DNA of 64,000 nt from Bryobacteraceae bacterium (GTDB taxonomy: Bacteria; Acidobacteriota; Terriglobia; Bryobacterales; Bryobacteraceae), in contig JARKOC010000138.1 of assembly GCA_029975915.1 (NCBI GenBank), positions 124,001-188,000 of the forward strand. Reading direction: 5' to 3'. The position numbers were made by a program, and so were the translations under genes. The stretch's first letter is position 1, and every line of letters begins with the position of its first letter. The notes beneath the pieces are model-generated. The model did not search any database and had not been told where the DNA came from. It saw nothing but the letters and a program-made list of their open reading frames with translations. Positions 24,432-33,656 of the stretch are shown piece by piece.

Positions 24432-25457
24432 TTAAACGAGAGGGCGGCCCATGATGCCCGCATGGATGCGGTAGAGCGCGCCGGAAGTGGCCACGATCAT
24501 GTCGCCTCCCGGAGCAAACGCCAAACCGACAATGTTCGGACCGGACAGGAACAGTGACGCCTCGGCTTCTGGTGTAATGCGCACGATTCCACGGCGTCCA
24601 CCGAGAGACGCGGCTACATACAGATTCCCCTCAATGTCGAACGCGAGGCCTTGCGGGCGTCCCAATCCGCGGTAGAACACCTCTACATCGCCTGCCGGCG
24701 AAATCCGGTGCACGGCATCGTTGCTCGACGTCGTTGGTCCGGTCACATACAGGTATCCTCCAGAGCCGAACGCCAGATGGAATGCCGCGATTGAGGCCTC
24801 GATCGTCGCAAACACATACACTTGCCGCGAGGGGCTGATCTTGAAGATCGTCCCCGACCTGTCGCCCACATAGAGATTGTCTTCGAGATCGAATGCGATA
24901 CCCGTGGCTATGCCCATGCCCTCGACGAATGCGTTCAGGACGCCGCTCGCCGGAACCTGATAAACGAACCCGTCGAAACGGGATGAGACGTGCAGCACGC
25001 CCAGCGAATCGAATGCTAGCCCCGTAGCATTCATCAGGTCGGTCAAATACGGTTCCATCCCTCCGTCGGCGCCGATGCGGAAGATGGCCACCGGAGTTTT
25101 CTGGCCGCGCGACCCGCTGAAGGTCGAATAGATGTTGCCTTCGGCGTCGACTGCCGGGTTGGCCACCGGGTGCAGATTCTCAGCAATCAGAGAGCCTACC
25201 TCGAAGGGCGTCTCCGCCCAGGTCTCCGGAAAGCGTCCGACGGTCAAAACCTCGCCGTCCGTTTTCTCTGGGACGCGCGCGATGGCCATGTTGGCTGAGC
25301 CGGCAGTCAGCGCAGCGAGTTCGCCGCCGATCCGGACCGTCGGACGTTCGCCGTCCAGGAAATTCCGTCCACGAATCTTGACATCGCCGCCGGGAATGGC
25401 CAGCGCCGGTGAGATGGACTCGATGACGATTGCGTTATCAGCGCCTGGTTTGGTCAC
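24432..25457 (-). CDS. TIG (IPT) domain plus NHL/SMP-30-like beta-propeller protein
   Basis: A 341-residue protein without an obvious signal peptide. Residues 10-85 are an immunoglobulin-like TIG domain (IESISPALAIPGGDVKIRGR). Residues 95-340 form a six-bladed propeller with repeated blocks such as GLAFDSLGVLHVSSRFDG, GIAFDLEDNLYVGDRSG, GLAFDIEGNLYVAASLGG and GLAFAPGGDMIVATSGAL. Propellers of this type either bind ligands or act as gluconolactonase-like hydrolases. It lies in the rimO-yacG-pgpA-cinA operon, 66 bases after pgpA and 12 before cinA. The lack of an export signal is unusual for this domain pair. Confidence 0.82.
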   Translation of the reverse strand: MTKPGADNAIVIESISPALAIPGGDVKIRGRNFLDGERPTVRIGGELAALTAGSANMAIARVPEKTDGEVLTVGRFPETWAETPFEVGSLIAENLHPVANPAVDAEGNIYSTFSGSRGQKTPVAIFRIGADGGMEPYLTDLMNATGLAFDSLGVLHVSSRFDGFVYQVPASGVLNAFVEGMGIATGIAFDLEDNLYVGDRSGTIFKISPSRQVYVFATIEASIAAFHLAFGSGGYLYVTGPTTSSNDAVHRISPAGDVEVFYRGLGRPQGLAFDIEGNLYVAASLGGRRGIVRITPEAEASLFLSGPNIVGLAFAPGGDMIVATSGALYRIHAGIMGRPLV

Positions 25458-25523
25458 TCTGATTCAACTCCAGGGATCCCGCTTTGGATCCACTTCGGGC
25501 CTCGGAAACCGGCCCGCAACTCA

Positions 25524-25988
25524 TTACTGATTCAACCATCGCACGGCGAGCAGCACAAGTGCTCCATAGATGCCCGCCGCTATGTCGTCGGCGACGATGC
25601 CGGTCCCCTCAGGCAACAATTCGAACTTCCTCACAGGCCAAGGCTTCGTGATATCGAACAGCCGGAACAGGACGAAGGCCGCCAGAATCCATTTCCACTC
25701 GAAAACCGGCGCCGCCGCCAGCGTCAGCCATTGGCCCAGAACCTCGTCCACTACGATTTCTCCGGGGTCTTTCTTTCCGGCCGCACGGGATGTGACCGTC
25801 GATGCCCATATCCCCATAGGGGTGCAGACAATCACAAGCAGGGCCAGATGCCAAGGCTCCCTGAACCCCGACCAAACGAATCCTGCCGCCGCCACGAGCA
25901 GCGCCCCGAGGGACCCGGCGGTACCCGGCCCCCACGGCCAGCGCCCGCAGCCGAACCAGGTCGCGATCAGCCAAGCAATTGATTTCAT
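25524..25988 (-). CDS. pgpA: Phosphatidylglycerophosphatase A
   Basis: A 154-residue inner-membrane protein starting at the ATG at 25988, whose first base pairs overlap the yacG stop (ATGA). It carries the PgpA landmarks: [18 protein letters not shown] near the N-terminus, the metal-site segment [14 protein letters not shown], and [17 protein letters not shown]-terminal [15 protein letters not shown] supplies the last aspartates. It removes phosphate from phosphatidylglycerophosphate to make phosphatidylglycerol. A longer upstream frame exists but would overlap yacG completely. Confidence 0.93.
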   Translation of the reverse strand: MKSIAWLIATWFGCGRWPWGPGTAGSLGALLVAAAGFVWSGFREPWHLALLVIVCTPMGIWASTVTSRAAGKKDPGEIVVDEVLGQWLTLAAAPVFEWKWILAAFVLFRLFDITKPWPVRKFELLPEGTGIVADDIAAGIYGALVLLAVRWLNQ

Positions 25989-26170
25989 TGCTCTTGTTCG
26001 TCCGGGAGTTCGTTTGGTCGCGATTCCGGCGGCCCGGATTCGGCCGGGATCTTGAATTCCTCGTCGGCCCACCGGCCCAGATCAATCAGCCGGCAGCGCT
26101 CCGAACAAAAGGGGAAATCAGGGGTTCCAAACTCAACGGGCTTCTTGCATGAAGGACATTTCACCGTCAT
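25985..26170 (-). CDS. yacG: YacG-type zinc-ribbon protein (DNA gyrase inhibitor family)
   Basis: A 61-residue protein with four zinc-binding cysteines: [12 protein letters not shown] and [16 protein letters not shown], the exact YacG pattern. The C-terminus is an acidic, proline-rich tail. YacG binds GyrB and blocks DNA binding by gyrase in Escherichia coli. It overlaps both neighbours by four bases (ATGA at 25985 and at 26167), so rimO, yacG and pgpA are a coupled unit. Confidence 0.92.
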   Translation of the reverse strand: MTVKCPSCKKPVEFGTPDFPFCSERCRLIDLGRWADEEFKIPAESGPPESRPNELPDEQEQ

Positions 26171-27567
26171 TGGTGTTGCCTCTGGCGCCCTCCGCCGAGC
26201 ACCACAAACGGATTCGTTTGGACGGGGCGCGGCTTAGGCGCCTCGAGCAGATCGCCGACCAGGTCGTAGTCGTGCGCCCTGGTGACGCGCATCATCCGGA
26301 TCTCGCCGGCCACGGGCGGCCGGTCGCCCACATCTTCGAGATAGCACACGCCGTCGATGTCGGGCGCCTGCGCGGCCGTGCGCGCCTGCCAGACCAGGTC
26401 GCTGTCCGGACTGGGGCCTTCGATCAGCACCGGCACTTCCCGCCCGACCCAACCTCGATTCAGCTTTTTAGAGATCTTCCGCTGGATGGCCATCAGGTGA
26501 CGCTTCCGATTGTAGATCTCCCTGGGCGAGACTTTGCCATCCAGGTGGTAGCTCTGGCTGGTCTCCTCGTCCGAATAGGAAAACACGCCTAGCCGGTCGA
26601 ACTTTGCGGCCTCGACGAACCGGCAAAGCTCTTCGAAATCCTGGTCCGTCTCGCCGGGGAAGCCAACGATCATCGATGTGCGTATCGCCACGCCGGGAAT
26701 CGCCTTGCGGATCTTGTCGAGCAGTTTCAGGAAGATATCGCCGTTCGAACCGCGCTTCATTCGTTTGAGGACAGACGCCGAGGCGTGCTGAAGCGGCATG
26801 TCGATGTACTTGACCAGCGAATCGTGCGCCGCGATGGTATCCAGCAGCCGCCGGGTGATGCGGTTCGGATAGCAGTACAGGAACCGGATCCACTTTGCTT
26901 CGTCGGTTTCAATTCTCGCAAGCCGTTCGAGCAGAGCAGCGAGTCCGTCCTTGACGCCCAGATCCTCGCCGTAGGCCGTGGTGTCCTGCCCGATCAGGTT
27001 GATCTCCCTGACCCCCATCGAAAACAGCCGCTGGGCCTCGACGACGACCGATTCAAACCGCCGCGACCGGAACTTGCCGCGGAAGTGCGGAATCACGCAA
27101 AACGTGCAAGGGTGGTCGCAGCCTTCGTTGATCTTGATGTAGGCGTAATGGCGCGGCGTGGCCAGCACGCGCGGCGTGGCTTCGTGGTAGAGGTACGGCT
27201 CGAAGGGATTGGCGTGATGTTGGCCGCCTTCGCAGAGCGCGACGATGTCATCAAGTTCGTTGGTGCCGAGGACGGCATCGACCTCCGGGATCTGCTGCTG
27301 GATTTGATCGCGGAACCGTTCAACAAGACAGCCTGCGACGATCAACCGGCGCGCCCGGCCCGACTTCTTGAATTCGGCCATTTCGAGGATGGTGTCGACG
27401 GACTCCTGCTTGGCCGGGTCGATGAAACTGCACGTATTGACGACAATGGCGTCGGCGTCCTCGGGCGACGCTGTCAGAGCGTGGCCGCGGGCGTTCAACT
27501 GGCCCATCATCACTTCGGTGTCCACAAGGTTTTTGGGACAGCCCAGACTGACAAATCCGACTTTCAA
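26167..27567 (-). CDS. rimO: Ribosomal protein S12 methylthiotransferase RimO
   Basis: A 466-residue radical-SAM enzyme. The N-terminal UPF0004 domain has [14 protein letters not shown] and [14 protein letters not shown], with cysteines for the auxiliary cluster. The radical-SAM site is [11 protein letters not shown] near residue 155. A TRAM domain follows at the C-terminus ([30 protein letters not shown]). Blocks such as YCYPNRIT and [19 protein letters not shown] match RimO rather than MiaB. It adds a methylthio group to an aspartate of ribosomal protein S12. It is the first gene of the minus-strand operon running to 23017. Confidence 0.95.
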   Translation of the reverse strand: MKVGFVSLGCPKNLVDTEVMMGQLNARGHALTASPEDADAIVVNTCSFIDPAKQESVDTILEMAEFKKSGRARRLIVAGCLVERFRDQIQQQIPEVDAVLGTNELDDIVALCEGGQHHANPFEPYLYHEATPRVLATPRHYAYIKINEGCDHPCTFCVIPHFRGKFRSRRFESVVVEAQRLFSMGVREINLIGQDTTAYGEDLGVKDGLAALLERLARIETDEAKWIRFLYCYPNRITRRLLDTIAAHDSLVKYIDMPLQHASASVLKRMKRGSNGDIFLKLLDKIRKAIPGVAIRTSMIVGFPGETDQDFEELCRFVEAAKFDRLGVFSYSDEETSQSYHLDGKVSPREIYNRKRHLMAIQRKISKKLNRGWVGREVPVLIEGPSPDSDLVWQARTAAQAPDIDGVCYLEDVGDRPPVAGEIRMMRVTRAHDYDLVGDLLEAPKPRPVQTNPFVVLGGGRQRQHQ

Positions 27568-27699
27568 TTGGTTGACCTGGAGTGGAGGGAACTCGCGTTA
27601 AAGTTCAATTTTATCACGCAGTCGCCGTTCCGCCGCCGATCGCTGCCCATGGGCTGCTTGGACGCGGGTTTGCTTACGCGATATTCTGGGAGCCAATCA

Positions 27700-29166
27700 A
27701 TGGTGCCAAAGAGCCTGATCCCGATAGTGATTTCGGCGCAATTGCTGACGTTTGGGCTCTGGCAGAGCGAGCACGAACTCAGCCAAAAAGTGGTCGTCCT
27801 GGACAGGCGCACCGGCGAGCCGGTGGCAGAGGTCACAGTGCGGCTGGAGTCGGCTGGAGGCAGTTGGGAGGCCGAAAGCGACGGTATTGGGTTGGCGCAT
27901 ATTCGGGGGATTCACCGGGGTGTCTACCGGTTGACTGTGGACGGGGCGGGTTGGATTGATCCGGCCGGCGGAGCGCAGGGGCGGGTGGTGCGGTTGCGGG
28001 GTGGGATGCCGGTGATCGTGGGGCTGGAGCGAGGCGCGGCGGTATCGGGGCGGGTGACAGACGACAAGGGCGAAGCGCTGGCCGGGGTGCGGGTGTTCGC
28101 TTTGCGGACGCGAGGCGAGGCGACGGGGTATACGGACGATCAGGGACGGTACCGGATTCATGGTCTGGCGGAGGGCGAATACCTGATTGGGGCCGCATCG
28201 GAGGGTGAGGGCGTGGCTGGCCGGCATAAGGGCGTGACGTACTATCCGGGCGGAGAGGATGGACGCCGGGCTGAGCCGGTTGAACTGAAACCGAGCGAGG
28301 ACCGCGAGGGCGTGGATCTCCAATTCGCCGCGCACGGGACCGGCTCGGTCCATGCGAGGCTGGTGGGACTCGATGCGGGGATGCAAGCGGAGGTGGCGTT
28401 GGTCGCCGAGGGGCCGGGAGCGGCTGTGGTGGCAGGGGCGAGGGCGGATGGCGAAGGGCGATTTCAACTTGAGAGGGTTCCGGCGGGCGAGTACCGGCTG
28501 CTGGCGTGGGCCCCAGGGACCGGGACGGGGTACGAGCAGCCGCCGCGCGGAAAGACGAGCCGGTTTGGGTGGTCTGCTATCGAAGTGAAAGAGGGGGAGA
28601 CGGCTGCGTTGGATGTGAAGATGGGGCTTGGCGTGACGGTGGAGGCGTCGGTGGCGGGTGCGGGTTGTGAAGGGACGGATTCTTTGACGCTGCGGCCCGA
28701 AGGCGAGTGGTTCAGGCATTGGGCGTTTGAAGGGGTGAAGGTAGCGGGCGGGTGGAGATGGGAGAATATGCCGTCGGGAGCGTATCGGGTCGAGATGCCA
28801 GCCCTGGAGGCGGAGTGCCTATTCAAAGGCGCTCGCGTCGGGGAGAACGGGGTTGTTGCAAGGGTTGTGCGCCTGGAAGGACAGGCGCGGCTGGCGTTGG
28901 TTGTGGAGCGCGGGAGTGCGGTGATTGAAGGGCGGGTGGGTGGCGTGAAGACCGAGGAGCGGCGGGTAATGTTGTTCGCGGAAGACGAGCGGGGATTCGC
29001 CGCCGAGGCGCTGTGCGACGAGGACGGCGGGTTCAGGTTTGAGGGGTTGGCGGCGGGCAAGTATGCGGCGATAGCTTACACGAAGACGGGGCGGGTGAAT
29101 CAGAAGGAGCTCGCGGTCGAGCGGGGCGAGCGTGTGTCGATTGAGTTGAAGTCGAGAGGCGAATGA
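27700..29166 (+). CDS. Exported protein with tandem carboxypeptidase-regulatory-like domains
   Basis: A 488-residue protein. ATG at 27700 follows GGGAG with a 7-base spacer and starts a signal-like segment (PKSLIPIVISAQLLTFGLW). Several beta-sandwich repeats follow, with recurring blocks such as QGRYRIHGLAEGEYLIGAAS, GEGRFQLERVPAGEYRLLAW and DGGFRFEGLAAGKYAAIAYT. These domains resemble the transthyretin-like regulatory domain of carboxypeptidases and usually serve as adhesive or structural modules. The coding strand is unusually rich in G compared with the rest of the window. The next gene starts one base after its stop and encodes a related protein. Confidence 0.85.
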   Translation: MVPKSLIPIVISAQLLTFGLWQSEHELSQKVVVLDRRTGEPVAEVTVRLESAGGSWEAESDGIGLAHIRGIHRGVYRLTVDGAGWIDPAGGAQGRVVRLRGGMPVIVGLERGAAVSGRVTDDKGEALAGVRVFALRTRGEATGYTDDQGRYRIHGLAEGEYLIGAASEGEGVAGRHKGVTYYPGGEDGRRAEPVELKPSEDREGVDLQFAAHGTGSVHARLVGLDAGMQAEVALVAEGPGAAVVAGARADGEGRFQLERVPAGEYRLLAWAPGTGTGYEQPPRGKTSRFGWSAIEVKEGETAALDVKMGLGVTVEASVAGAGCEGTDSLTLRPEGEWFRHWAFEGVKVAGGWRWENMPSGAYRVEMPALEAECLFKGARVGENGVVARVVRLEGQARLALVVERGSAVIEGRVGGVKTEERRVMLFAEDERGFAAEALCDEDGGFRFEGLAAGKYAAIAYTKTGRVNQKELAVERGERVSIELKSRGE

Positions 29167-29167
29167 G

Positions 29168-30766
29168 ATGAGGAAGTGCTGGGCGGTGGCGTTGGCTCTG
29201 AGTGCGATGGCCGTGGGGCAGGAGGCGGCGAAGAAGGAGTGGGAGATCAGCGGGGTGGTGCGGTCAGGCGATACGGCGCTGAAGGGCGTGTATGTGGTGA
29301 TCAGCGGGCCGCAGATGCCGTATGGCTCGATGAGGACCGATGGAGCGGGGCGATACAGGTTCACCGGGACGCTGCCTGGGACCTATACAGTCAGAATGCA
29401 GAAACCTGACGATGCCAGCGAGGCGCGGCCGAGGACGGTGACCGTGGGCAAGGGGACAAAGTTGGACGGCGTGGATTTCAATGTCCCGAAGGGGGCTGTG
29501 ATTGCCGGTCGGGTGGTGGACGAATCCGGGCGCGCCGTGCCGGGCATGGTGGTGATGGCCTATAAGGGCAGGGAGGCGGCGGGAAGGAAACGGCTGACGG
29601 TCATGAGCGGGGCGGTTTCGAATGACCGGGGCGAGTTCAGGATCGCGCATCTGCCGCCCGGACGGTTCCGGGTGGCGGCCGTGCCTGTGGTCAGGAAGCC
29701 GCTGCGGCTCGCCGAACGGCAGAGCGAGGCGCCGCAGTTGGCGCCGGCCTATGCGCCTGTGACGTTTGCGCCGGGGGTGAGGGAGTGGGGCGGGGCGGCG
29801 GTGTTTGAAGTGGCGGCGGGGGAAGTGCGACAGGGCGCGGATATCGTGATGAAGAAGGAACCGGTGTACTGCATGTTCCTGACGCCGAGGGTGGCGGGCG
29901 GAGTGGAGGCGGCGGGCTTGGTCGTGGGCGTGACGGTGATGGAACTGGTGGGCGGGGCGATTGGACCGCAAGTAGGTGGAGGGAGGGCAAAGGCAGGCGA
30001 CGAGGCGCAGCTCTGCGGCTTGCCGGAGGGCGATTACTCGGTGATGGTCTTCGCGTATTCGCGGGAGCCAATGAAGGGGTATGGGATGGGAATGGCGGAG
30101 GTGAGGGTGGGCAAGAAGCACGAGCAGATTGGCGTGGTGGAGGCGATGGGGGTGAGGGATGTAGTGGGGCGGGTGCGGGTGAGGGGCGCTAAAGAAGGGG
30201 AGACGCTGGCGGAGGGGATGCGGATCAGTATGGCGCTGTGGAACCGGGGGCTTGTGCCGTCGGACCGTCTGTCCGGGCGGGTAGAGACGGACGGGCGGTT
30301 CACGTTAGAAAGCGTCTATCCGGATACCTATGGGTTCAAGTTGGAGAACCTGCCGAGGAAGCACTATGTGGCGAGCGTGCGGCAGGGAGGGCAGGATGTG
30401 GAAACGGGGGGCGTGAGGCCGGGCCCTGTGGCGGTGGAGATTGAGTTGGAGCGGGATGGTCCTGTGGTGACGGGCCAGGTGACCACGGGTGGAGAACGGC
30501 CAGTGGCGGTTGTTGGGGCGACTGTGTTGTTGGTTCCAGAGGGTGAGGGGCAGGTGGTGGGGGCGCAGAGCGATCAGGATGGGGTGTACCGGTTTGAGAG
30601 CGGGGTGGCGGCGGGGGAGTACAGGATTGTAGCGGTGGAGGATGAGGTGGAGACCGCTTGGGGGGCGAGGGAGTCGGCAAGGAAATACGAGGGCGCGGCG
30701 GTGCGGTTGAAACTGGACCGGGGGCAGGAGATGAAGTTGGACCTCGTGGTGCTGAAGGCACGGTGA
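29168..30766 (+). CDS. Exported protein with carboxypeptidase-regulatory-like domains, paralogous neighbour
   Basis: A 532-residue protein with a short signal peptide (RKCWAVALALSAMAVGQ). It shares the repeat type of the preceding gene: AGRYRFTGTLPGTYTVRM, RGEFRIAHLPPGRFRVAA, DGRFTLESVYPDTYGFKLEN and DGVYRFESGVAAGEYRIVA. One base separates the two genes, so they are surely co-transcribed. Like its neighbour it has an extreme G bias on the coding strand. No catalytic domain is present. A structural or scaffold role at the cell surface is likely; the pair probably arose by duplication. Confidence 0.85.
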   Translation: MRKCWAVALALSAMAVGQEAAKKEWEISGVVRSGDTALKGVYVVISGPQMPYGSMRTDGAGRYRFTGTLPGTYTVRMQKPDDASEARPRTVTVGKGTKLDGVDFNVPKGAVIAGRVVDESGRAVPGMVVMAYKGREAAGRKRLTVMSGAVSNDRGEFRIAHLPPGRFRVAAVPVVRKPLRLAERQSEAPQLAPAYAPVTFAPGVREWGGAAVFEVAAGEVRQGADIVMKKEPVYCMFLTPRVAGGVEAAGLVVGVTVMELVGGAIGPQVGGGRAKAGDEAQLCGLPEGDYSVMVFAYSREPMKGYGMGMAEVRVGKKHEQIGVVEAMGVRDVVGRVRVRGAKEGETLAEGMRISMALWNRGLVPSDRLSGRVETDGRFTLESVYPDTYGFKLENLPRKHYVASVRQGGQDVETGGVRPGPVAVEIELERDGPVVTGQVTTGGERPVAVVGATVLLVPEGEGQVVGAQSDQDGVYRFESGVAAGEYRIVAVEDEVETAWGARESARKYEGAAVRLKLDRGQEMKLDLVVLKAR

Positions 30767-30879
30767 GAAGACGGGCAGGCTTCATCCGCAAGGCACGCCG
30801 ACTCCGGACGTCGCGGGCGGGACGGCACTGTTGTTTTGAGGCGGTCGCGGCGTGGCGTATGGTACACAGGAAATTGGAC

Positions 30880-31932
30880 ATGAAACTGCAAGCGATCGTT
30901 CTGACGGGTTTGATGTGCGCCGCGATTACGGGCTGCAACCGGGATTCGGGCGTGTCGGAGATGAAGCCCTCAAGAGCCGCGCAATCCGGTTGCCAGTGGG
31001 TGGAAGGCGGAGACGCGGCGCTCGGCGTCAAATTCCTGGTTGAGGATTGCGGCGGCAAGCGCCCTGCCGTGGCGCGAAAGGCCAACGTCATCGAGATCGG
31101 ATCGTCCGGGGCGCGCGTCGAGGTGTACGGCAAGCATTTCGCCCAGCCCGCCGTGGCGGCCATTAAGGAACAGTTCCTCAGCCGGCTTTCGCCGAAGGAA
31201 CTGGCGCTCTGCATTGTGAAGCCGCGGCCCGAGGGCGTCCAGATCCCACAGGCCATGCAGGCCTTCACGATCGTCCCTGGTCCGGATTACGAAGCTGAGG
31301 CCAAGGCCAAGCGTGACGCCGATCCGAATGCCGTGATCTGCGGTGACCACGGGCAGGGACCGGTTCAGGGGTTCTTCCTGGCCGAACAAGGCACTTCTGG
31401 CGGACGGCTGGCCTACGTCAAGGCGGGCAGCGGCAACACGGGTTTCGATCAAATGTCGGTGCGTTTTGAAACCGACAAGGCGATGGCCGGGCGGCTGGAG
31501 TCGCTGGCGCCGGAGAATCTTGCCACGGCCGAGTTGCTGGCATTCACGATTGAATCCGACTTGAAGCGTTTCAAGGAATCGCGCGGCCAATTCACCGAGG
31601 GCGAGACCGAGTCCTCGTTCGTCTTATTCAGCAAAGATGGCACGCCGGTGGTCCTGGTGGGACAGTTCAAGGTCTCGGACAGGACCGACGGCGCCGTGAG
31701 GGCGTATTTCAAAGACGGACGGCTTTTCCTGATCCGCGAGAACCTGCTGGCGACTCCGGGCGGCGCGGCGAGGTCGCAGATCGTCATCTGGAAACGGCTG
31801 GCCTTCGACGCGAACGGGACAGTGATCGAGTCGCGCAAAGTCGTGGACGGAGGCGCGGCGCAACTGCTGCCCGGCGAGGTGGAAGAGTCGGTCAAGGCCG
31901 TCAACGCGATGATCGCCCGCAGCAAGCGCTGA
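30880..31932 (+). CDS. Lipoprotein of unknown function
   Basis: A 350-residue protein. The ATG at 30880 begins a lipoprotein signal, LQAIVLTGLMCAAITGC, with the lipid-accepting cysteine at about residue 19. The mature part looks globular: ALGVKFLVEDCGGKRPAVAR, VEVYGKHFAQPAVAAIKE, AEQGTSGGRLAYVKAG and SSFVLFSKDGTPVVLVGQF. No catalytic motif was identified. The gene lacks the extreme G bias of the two genes upstream, from which it is separated by 113 bases. The 211 bases following it hold nothing recognised. Confidence 0.7.
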   Translation: MKLQAIVLTGLMCAAITGCNRDSGVSEMKPSRAAQSGCQWVEGGDAALGVKFLVEDCGGKRPAVARKANVIEIGSSGARVEVYGKHFAQPAVAAIKEQFLSRLSPKELALCIVKPRPEGVQIPQAMQAFTIVPGPDYEAEAKAKRDADPNAVICGDHGQGPVQGFFLAEQGTSGGRLAYVKAGSGNTGFDQMSVRFETDKAMAGRLESLAPENLATAELLAFTIESDLKRFKESRGQFTEGETESSFVLFSKDGTPVVLVGQFKVSDRTDGAVRAYFKDGRLFLIRENLLATPGGAARSQIVIWKRLAFDANGTVIESRKVVDGGAAQLLPGEVEESVKAVNAMIARSKR

Positions 31933-32143
31933 ACAGATCCGGCTGGACCAGATCAGGACCTTTGCCGGAGCACCGGCGTGACTGGAGGCGAAAATGAAAG
32001 GACACCTGCCAGGCAGGGCCATGGTTGCCTGCCACCCCGAGTTAATCGCCTTTTTCTAAGGTAGCGGAGTGGATGCCAAGCATAGGCCGGCGAGCTGAAA
32101 CTGAATCCGCCGTAGCCTTTCGGGATACAAGCGCAAGGACCAG

Positions 32144-32824
32144 CTATCGGCTTGTCCGCGCCCTCACTTCGGCATCAAGCTCTTGGTAAGAGCGGACGGG
32201 ATAAGCAGGGATCTCAAACAACGATGAGGAAGGCTCGCCCACCTGCACCGATTGAGCTGTTCGCTCGGACGCAAGTACCCAGTTGTTATTGCCATCAGCC
32301 ACAAAAGATTGGGTCTTCAGGGTGAGGCAGGCGAGCGAAGGAGCGCGCCAGACTTGCCGTTTGCGCGATCCCTGAACCGATACGGGCCCAGTTGCCTGTT
32401 CCAAGAGGTAGACCTCACGGCCAAGCAGTGACTCCGCCTGTCTTTCGCCTGGGCAAGAGGATCGCGGCGCGGCATTCTTGAGCGCAAGGATCACCTTCTC
32501 TCCCAAGGGCCTCCTGACGAGCGACTTCGTGTAGGAATCAATTGCAATCTCTTCCTGGCGCTGCGTATCCTGTATCCGGCGCTGCTGAACCAACGCCCCT
32601 CCGGGTGTTGGATTATGCCAGGTCTCGGCAGTGCTACCGTCGCTTCGCCTCGCAAACACCCGCATATCCTGCCGGAAACTGGGTGGAGCGGTGTAATTCA
32701 ACTCAGAGTATTCAACCGTGACAGGCTGGCTCTCCTGCGCGGCCATGACTCGCCAGCGTCCAATCTGGCTCCCCCCTATCAACGCAACCAATGATAGGGA
32801 GAGAACTATCAATGCACGATTCAT
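32144..32824 (-). CDS. Exported protein of unknown function
   Basis: A 226-residue protein with an uncleaved or cleaved N-terminal signal (NRALIVLSLSLVALIGGSQ) at the ATG at 32824. The mature part has many charged residues and little hydrophobic content; blocks include VEYSELNYTAPPSFRQDM, RRIQDTQRQEEIAIDSYTK and VWRAPSLACLTLKTQSFV. Only two cysteines remain (SSCPG and LACL). It starts 30 bases downstream of the cysteine-rich peptide gene on the same strand, so the two are probably one transcript. Function is unknown. Confidence 0.65.
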   Translation of the reverse strand: MNRALIVLSLSLVALIGGSQIGRWRVMAAQESQPVTVEYSELNYTAPPSFRQDMRVFARRSDGSTAETWHNPTPGGALVQQRRIQDTQRQEEIAIDSYTKSLVRRPLGEKVILALKNAAPRSSCPGERQAESLLGREVYLLEQATGPVSVQGSRKRQVWRAPSLACLTLKTQSFVADGNNNWVLASERTAQSVQVGEPSSSLFEIPAYPVRSYQELDAEVRARTSR

Positions 32825-32854
32825 ATATGGACCCCTCACAGGCACTTCACTGGT

Positions 32855-33151
32855 TCACAAACATCCACCCGTCCCCTGGCACCCGGAAAAAAGGCCATAG
32901 AAGACGAGCCATTCACATTGAGATGCATAGCCGGAAAACCAACATTCGTCCATGGAGCACCAGCAGAACTGGCAAACCTTGAGGGAGTAGCTGCACCACT
33001 GGTCGTAGGACGGCGGATCACAATAGTCGAGCGGGAGATAGGTATCCTTAATCTGATCGCACTGCGCCTTTGCCGTGGAGGCTCCAATTAGAAGCCCCAA
33101 GATCAAGAAAGTGACCACGATTATAGATGTAAGGCCGATACGCCGCATCAC
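32855..33151 (-). CDS. Small exported cysteine-rich peptide
   Basis: A 98-residue protein starting with GTG at 33151 (or the ATG at 33148). A long hydrophobic signal (LTSIIVVTFLILGLLIGAST) ends in AKAQ, a probable cleavage site. The mature 68 residues contain ten cysteines and many aromatic residues, in blocks such as DYCDPPSYDQWCSYSLKVCQ, FCWCSMDECWFSG and FSGCQGTGGCL. Such density suggests up to five disulfides or metal binding after export. It resembles no family I can name. The upstream region is very AT-rich and contains TTGACA on the same strand. Confidence 0.65.
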   Translation of the reverse strand: MMRRIGLTSIIVVTFLILGLLIGASTAKAQCDQIKDTYLPLDYCDPPSYDQWCSYSLKVCQFCWCSMDECWFSGYASQCEWLVFYGLFSGCQGTGGCL

Positions 33152-33656
33152 TCCTCATTCCCCATAGTTTCGTTAGCACATATTTTATATATTGTCAATA
33201 CCACAATCACATTTTTTGAGAATCGTGGTCTTGAGGCAGCGTTGAAGTGCTGTGAACCGGAACTCGATCGGCCATGTCATGCACGAACACGGCGCGCCGC
33301 AACGGAGGGGGGCAAGCCAGGCGTCAAGCAAAGCGATCCGGACAGAAGTGAACCAGGCCAAGCGGAGACTGGGTGAAGGGCCTGCAATCTGCGACTCTCG
33401 ATCAACAAATGCCTTTGTTCGTGGTGCGGATCGCGCGATGGTGATTTTAGTTCATGGCGCAGAACAACGCTCAGGCAGCCCCGTCGGGGGCCGCCTGAGC
33501 GCCGTTGGAATTGGTAGATAGCAGCTTGCCGCCGCCGCACTCCAACGCGGCATAGCTAGGCAGGCTGACGTCCGACGGCCCGCGCCAGTCTCCATTAACC
33601 CGCCATATTCTGGTGGTCGTGACTGTGCTGTGCGGGGAGAAGTCCCACTTCAGGGG
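33152..33656. other. Intergenic region with AT-rich promoter-like stretch and a hairpin
   Basis: Bases 33160-33240 are strongly AT-rich, unlike the surroundings, and carry TTGACA at 33193-33198 on the minus strand, a likely -35 for the cysteine-rich peptide gene. A matching -10 is not clear. The plus-strand open frame at 33252-33521 has no recognisable protein features. A strong hairpin lies at 33468-33501. Confidence 0.5.
33468..33501. repeat. Strong GC-rich hairpin
   Basis: CGCTCAGGC (33468-33476) pairs with GCCTGAGCG (33493-33501). Inside it GCCCC (33478-33482) pairs with GGGGC (33487-33491), leaving a four-base loop and one mismatch, so the stem is about 14 bp. No T run follows. It could be a terminator without a tail, a structured RNA piece or a palindromic repeat unit. 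Confidence 0.5.

Noticed and set aside
26785..27699. A 305-codon upstream extension of the first carboxypeptidase-regulatory gene
   Set aside because: It runs antisense through rimO; the ATG at 27700 has a ribosome site and a signal peptide.
33252..33521. Plus-strand open frame of 89 codons
   Set aside because: No ribosome site, low-complexity composition and it runs through the hairpin at 33468; no sign of a real protein.
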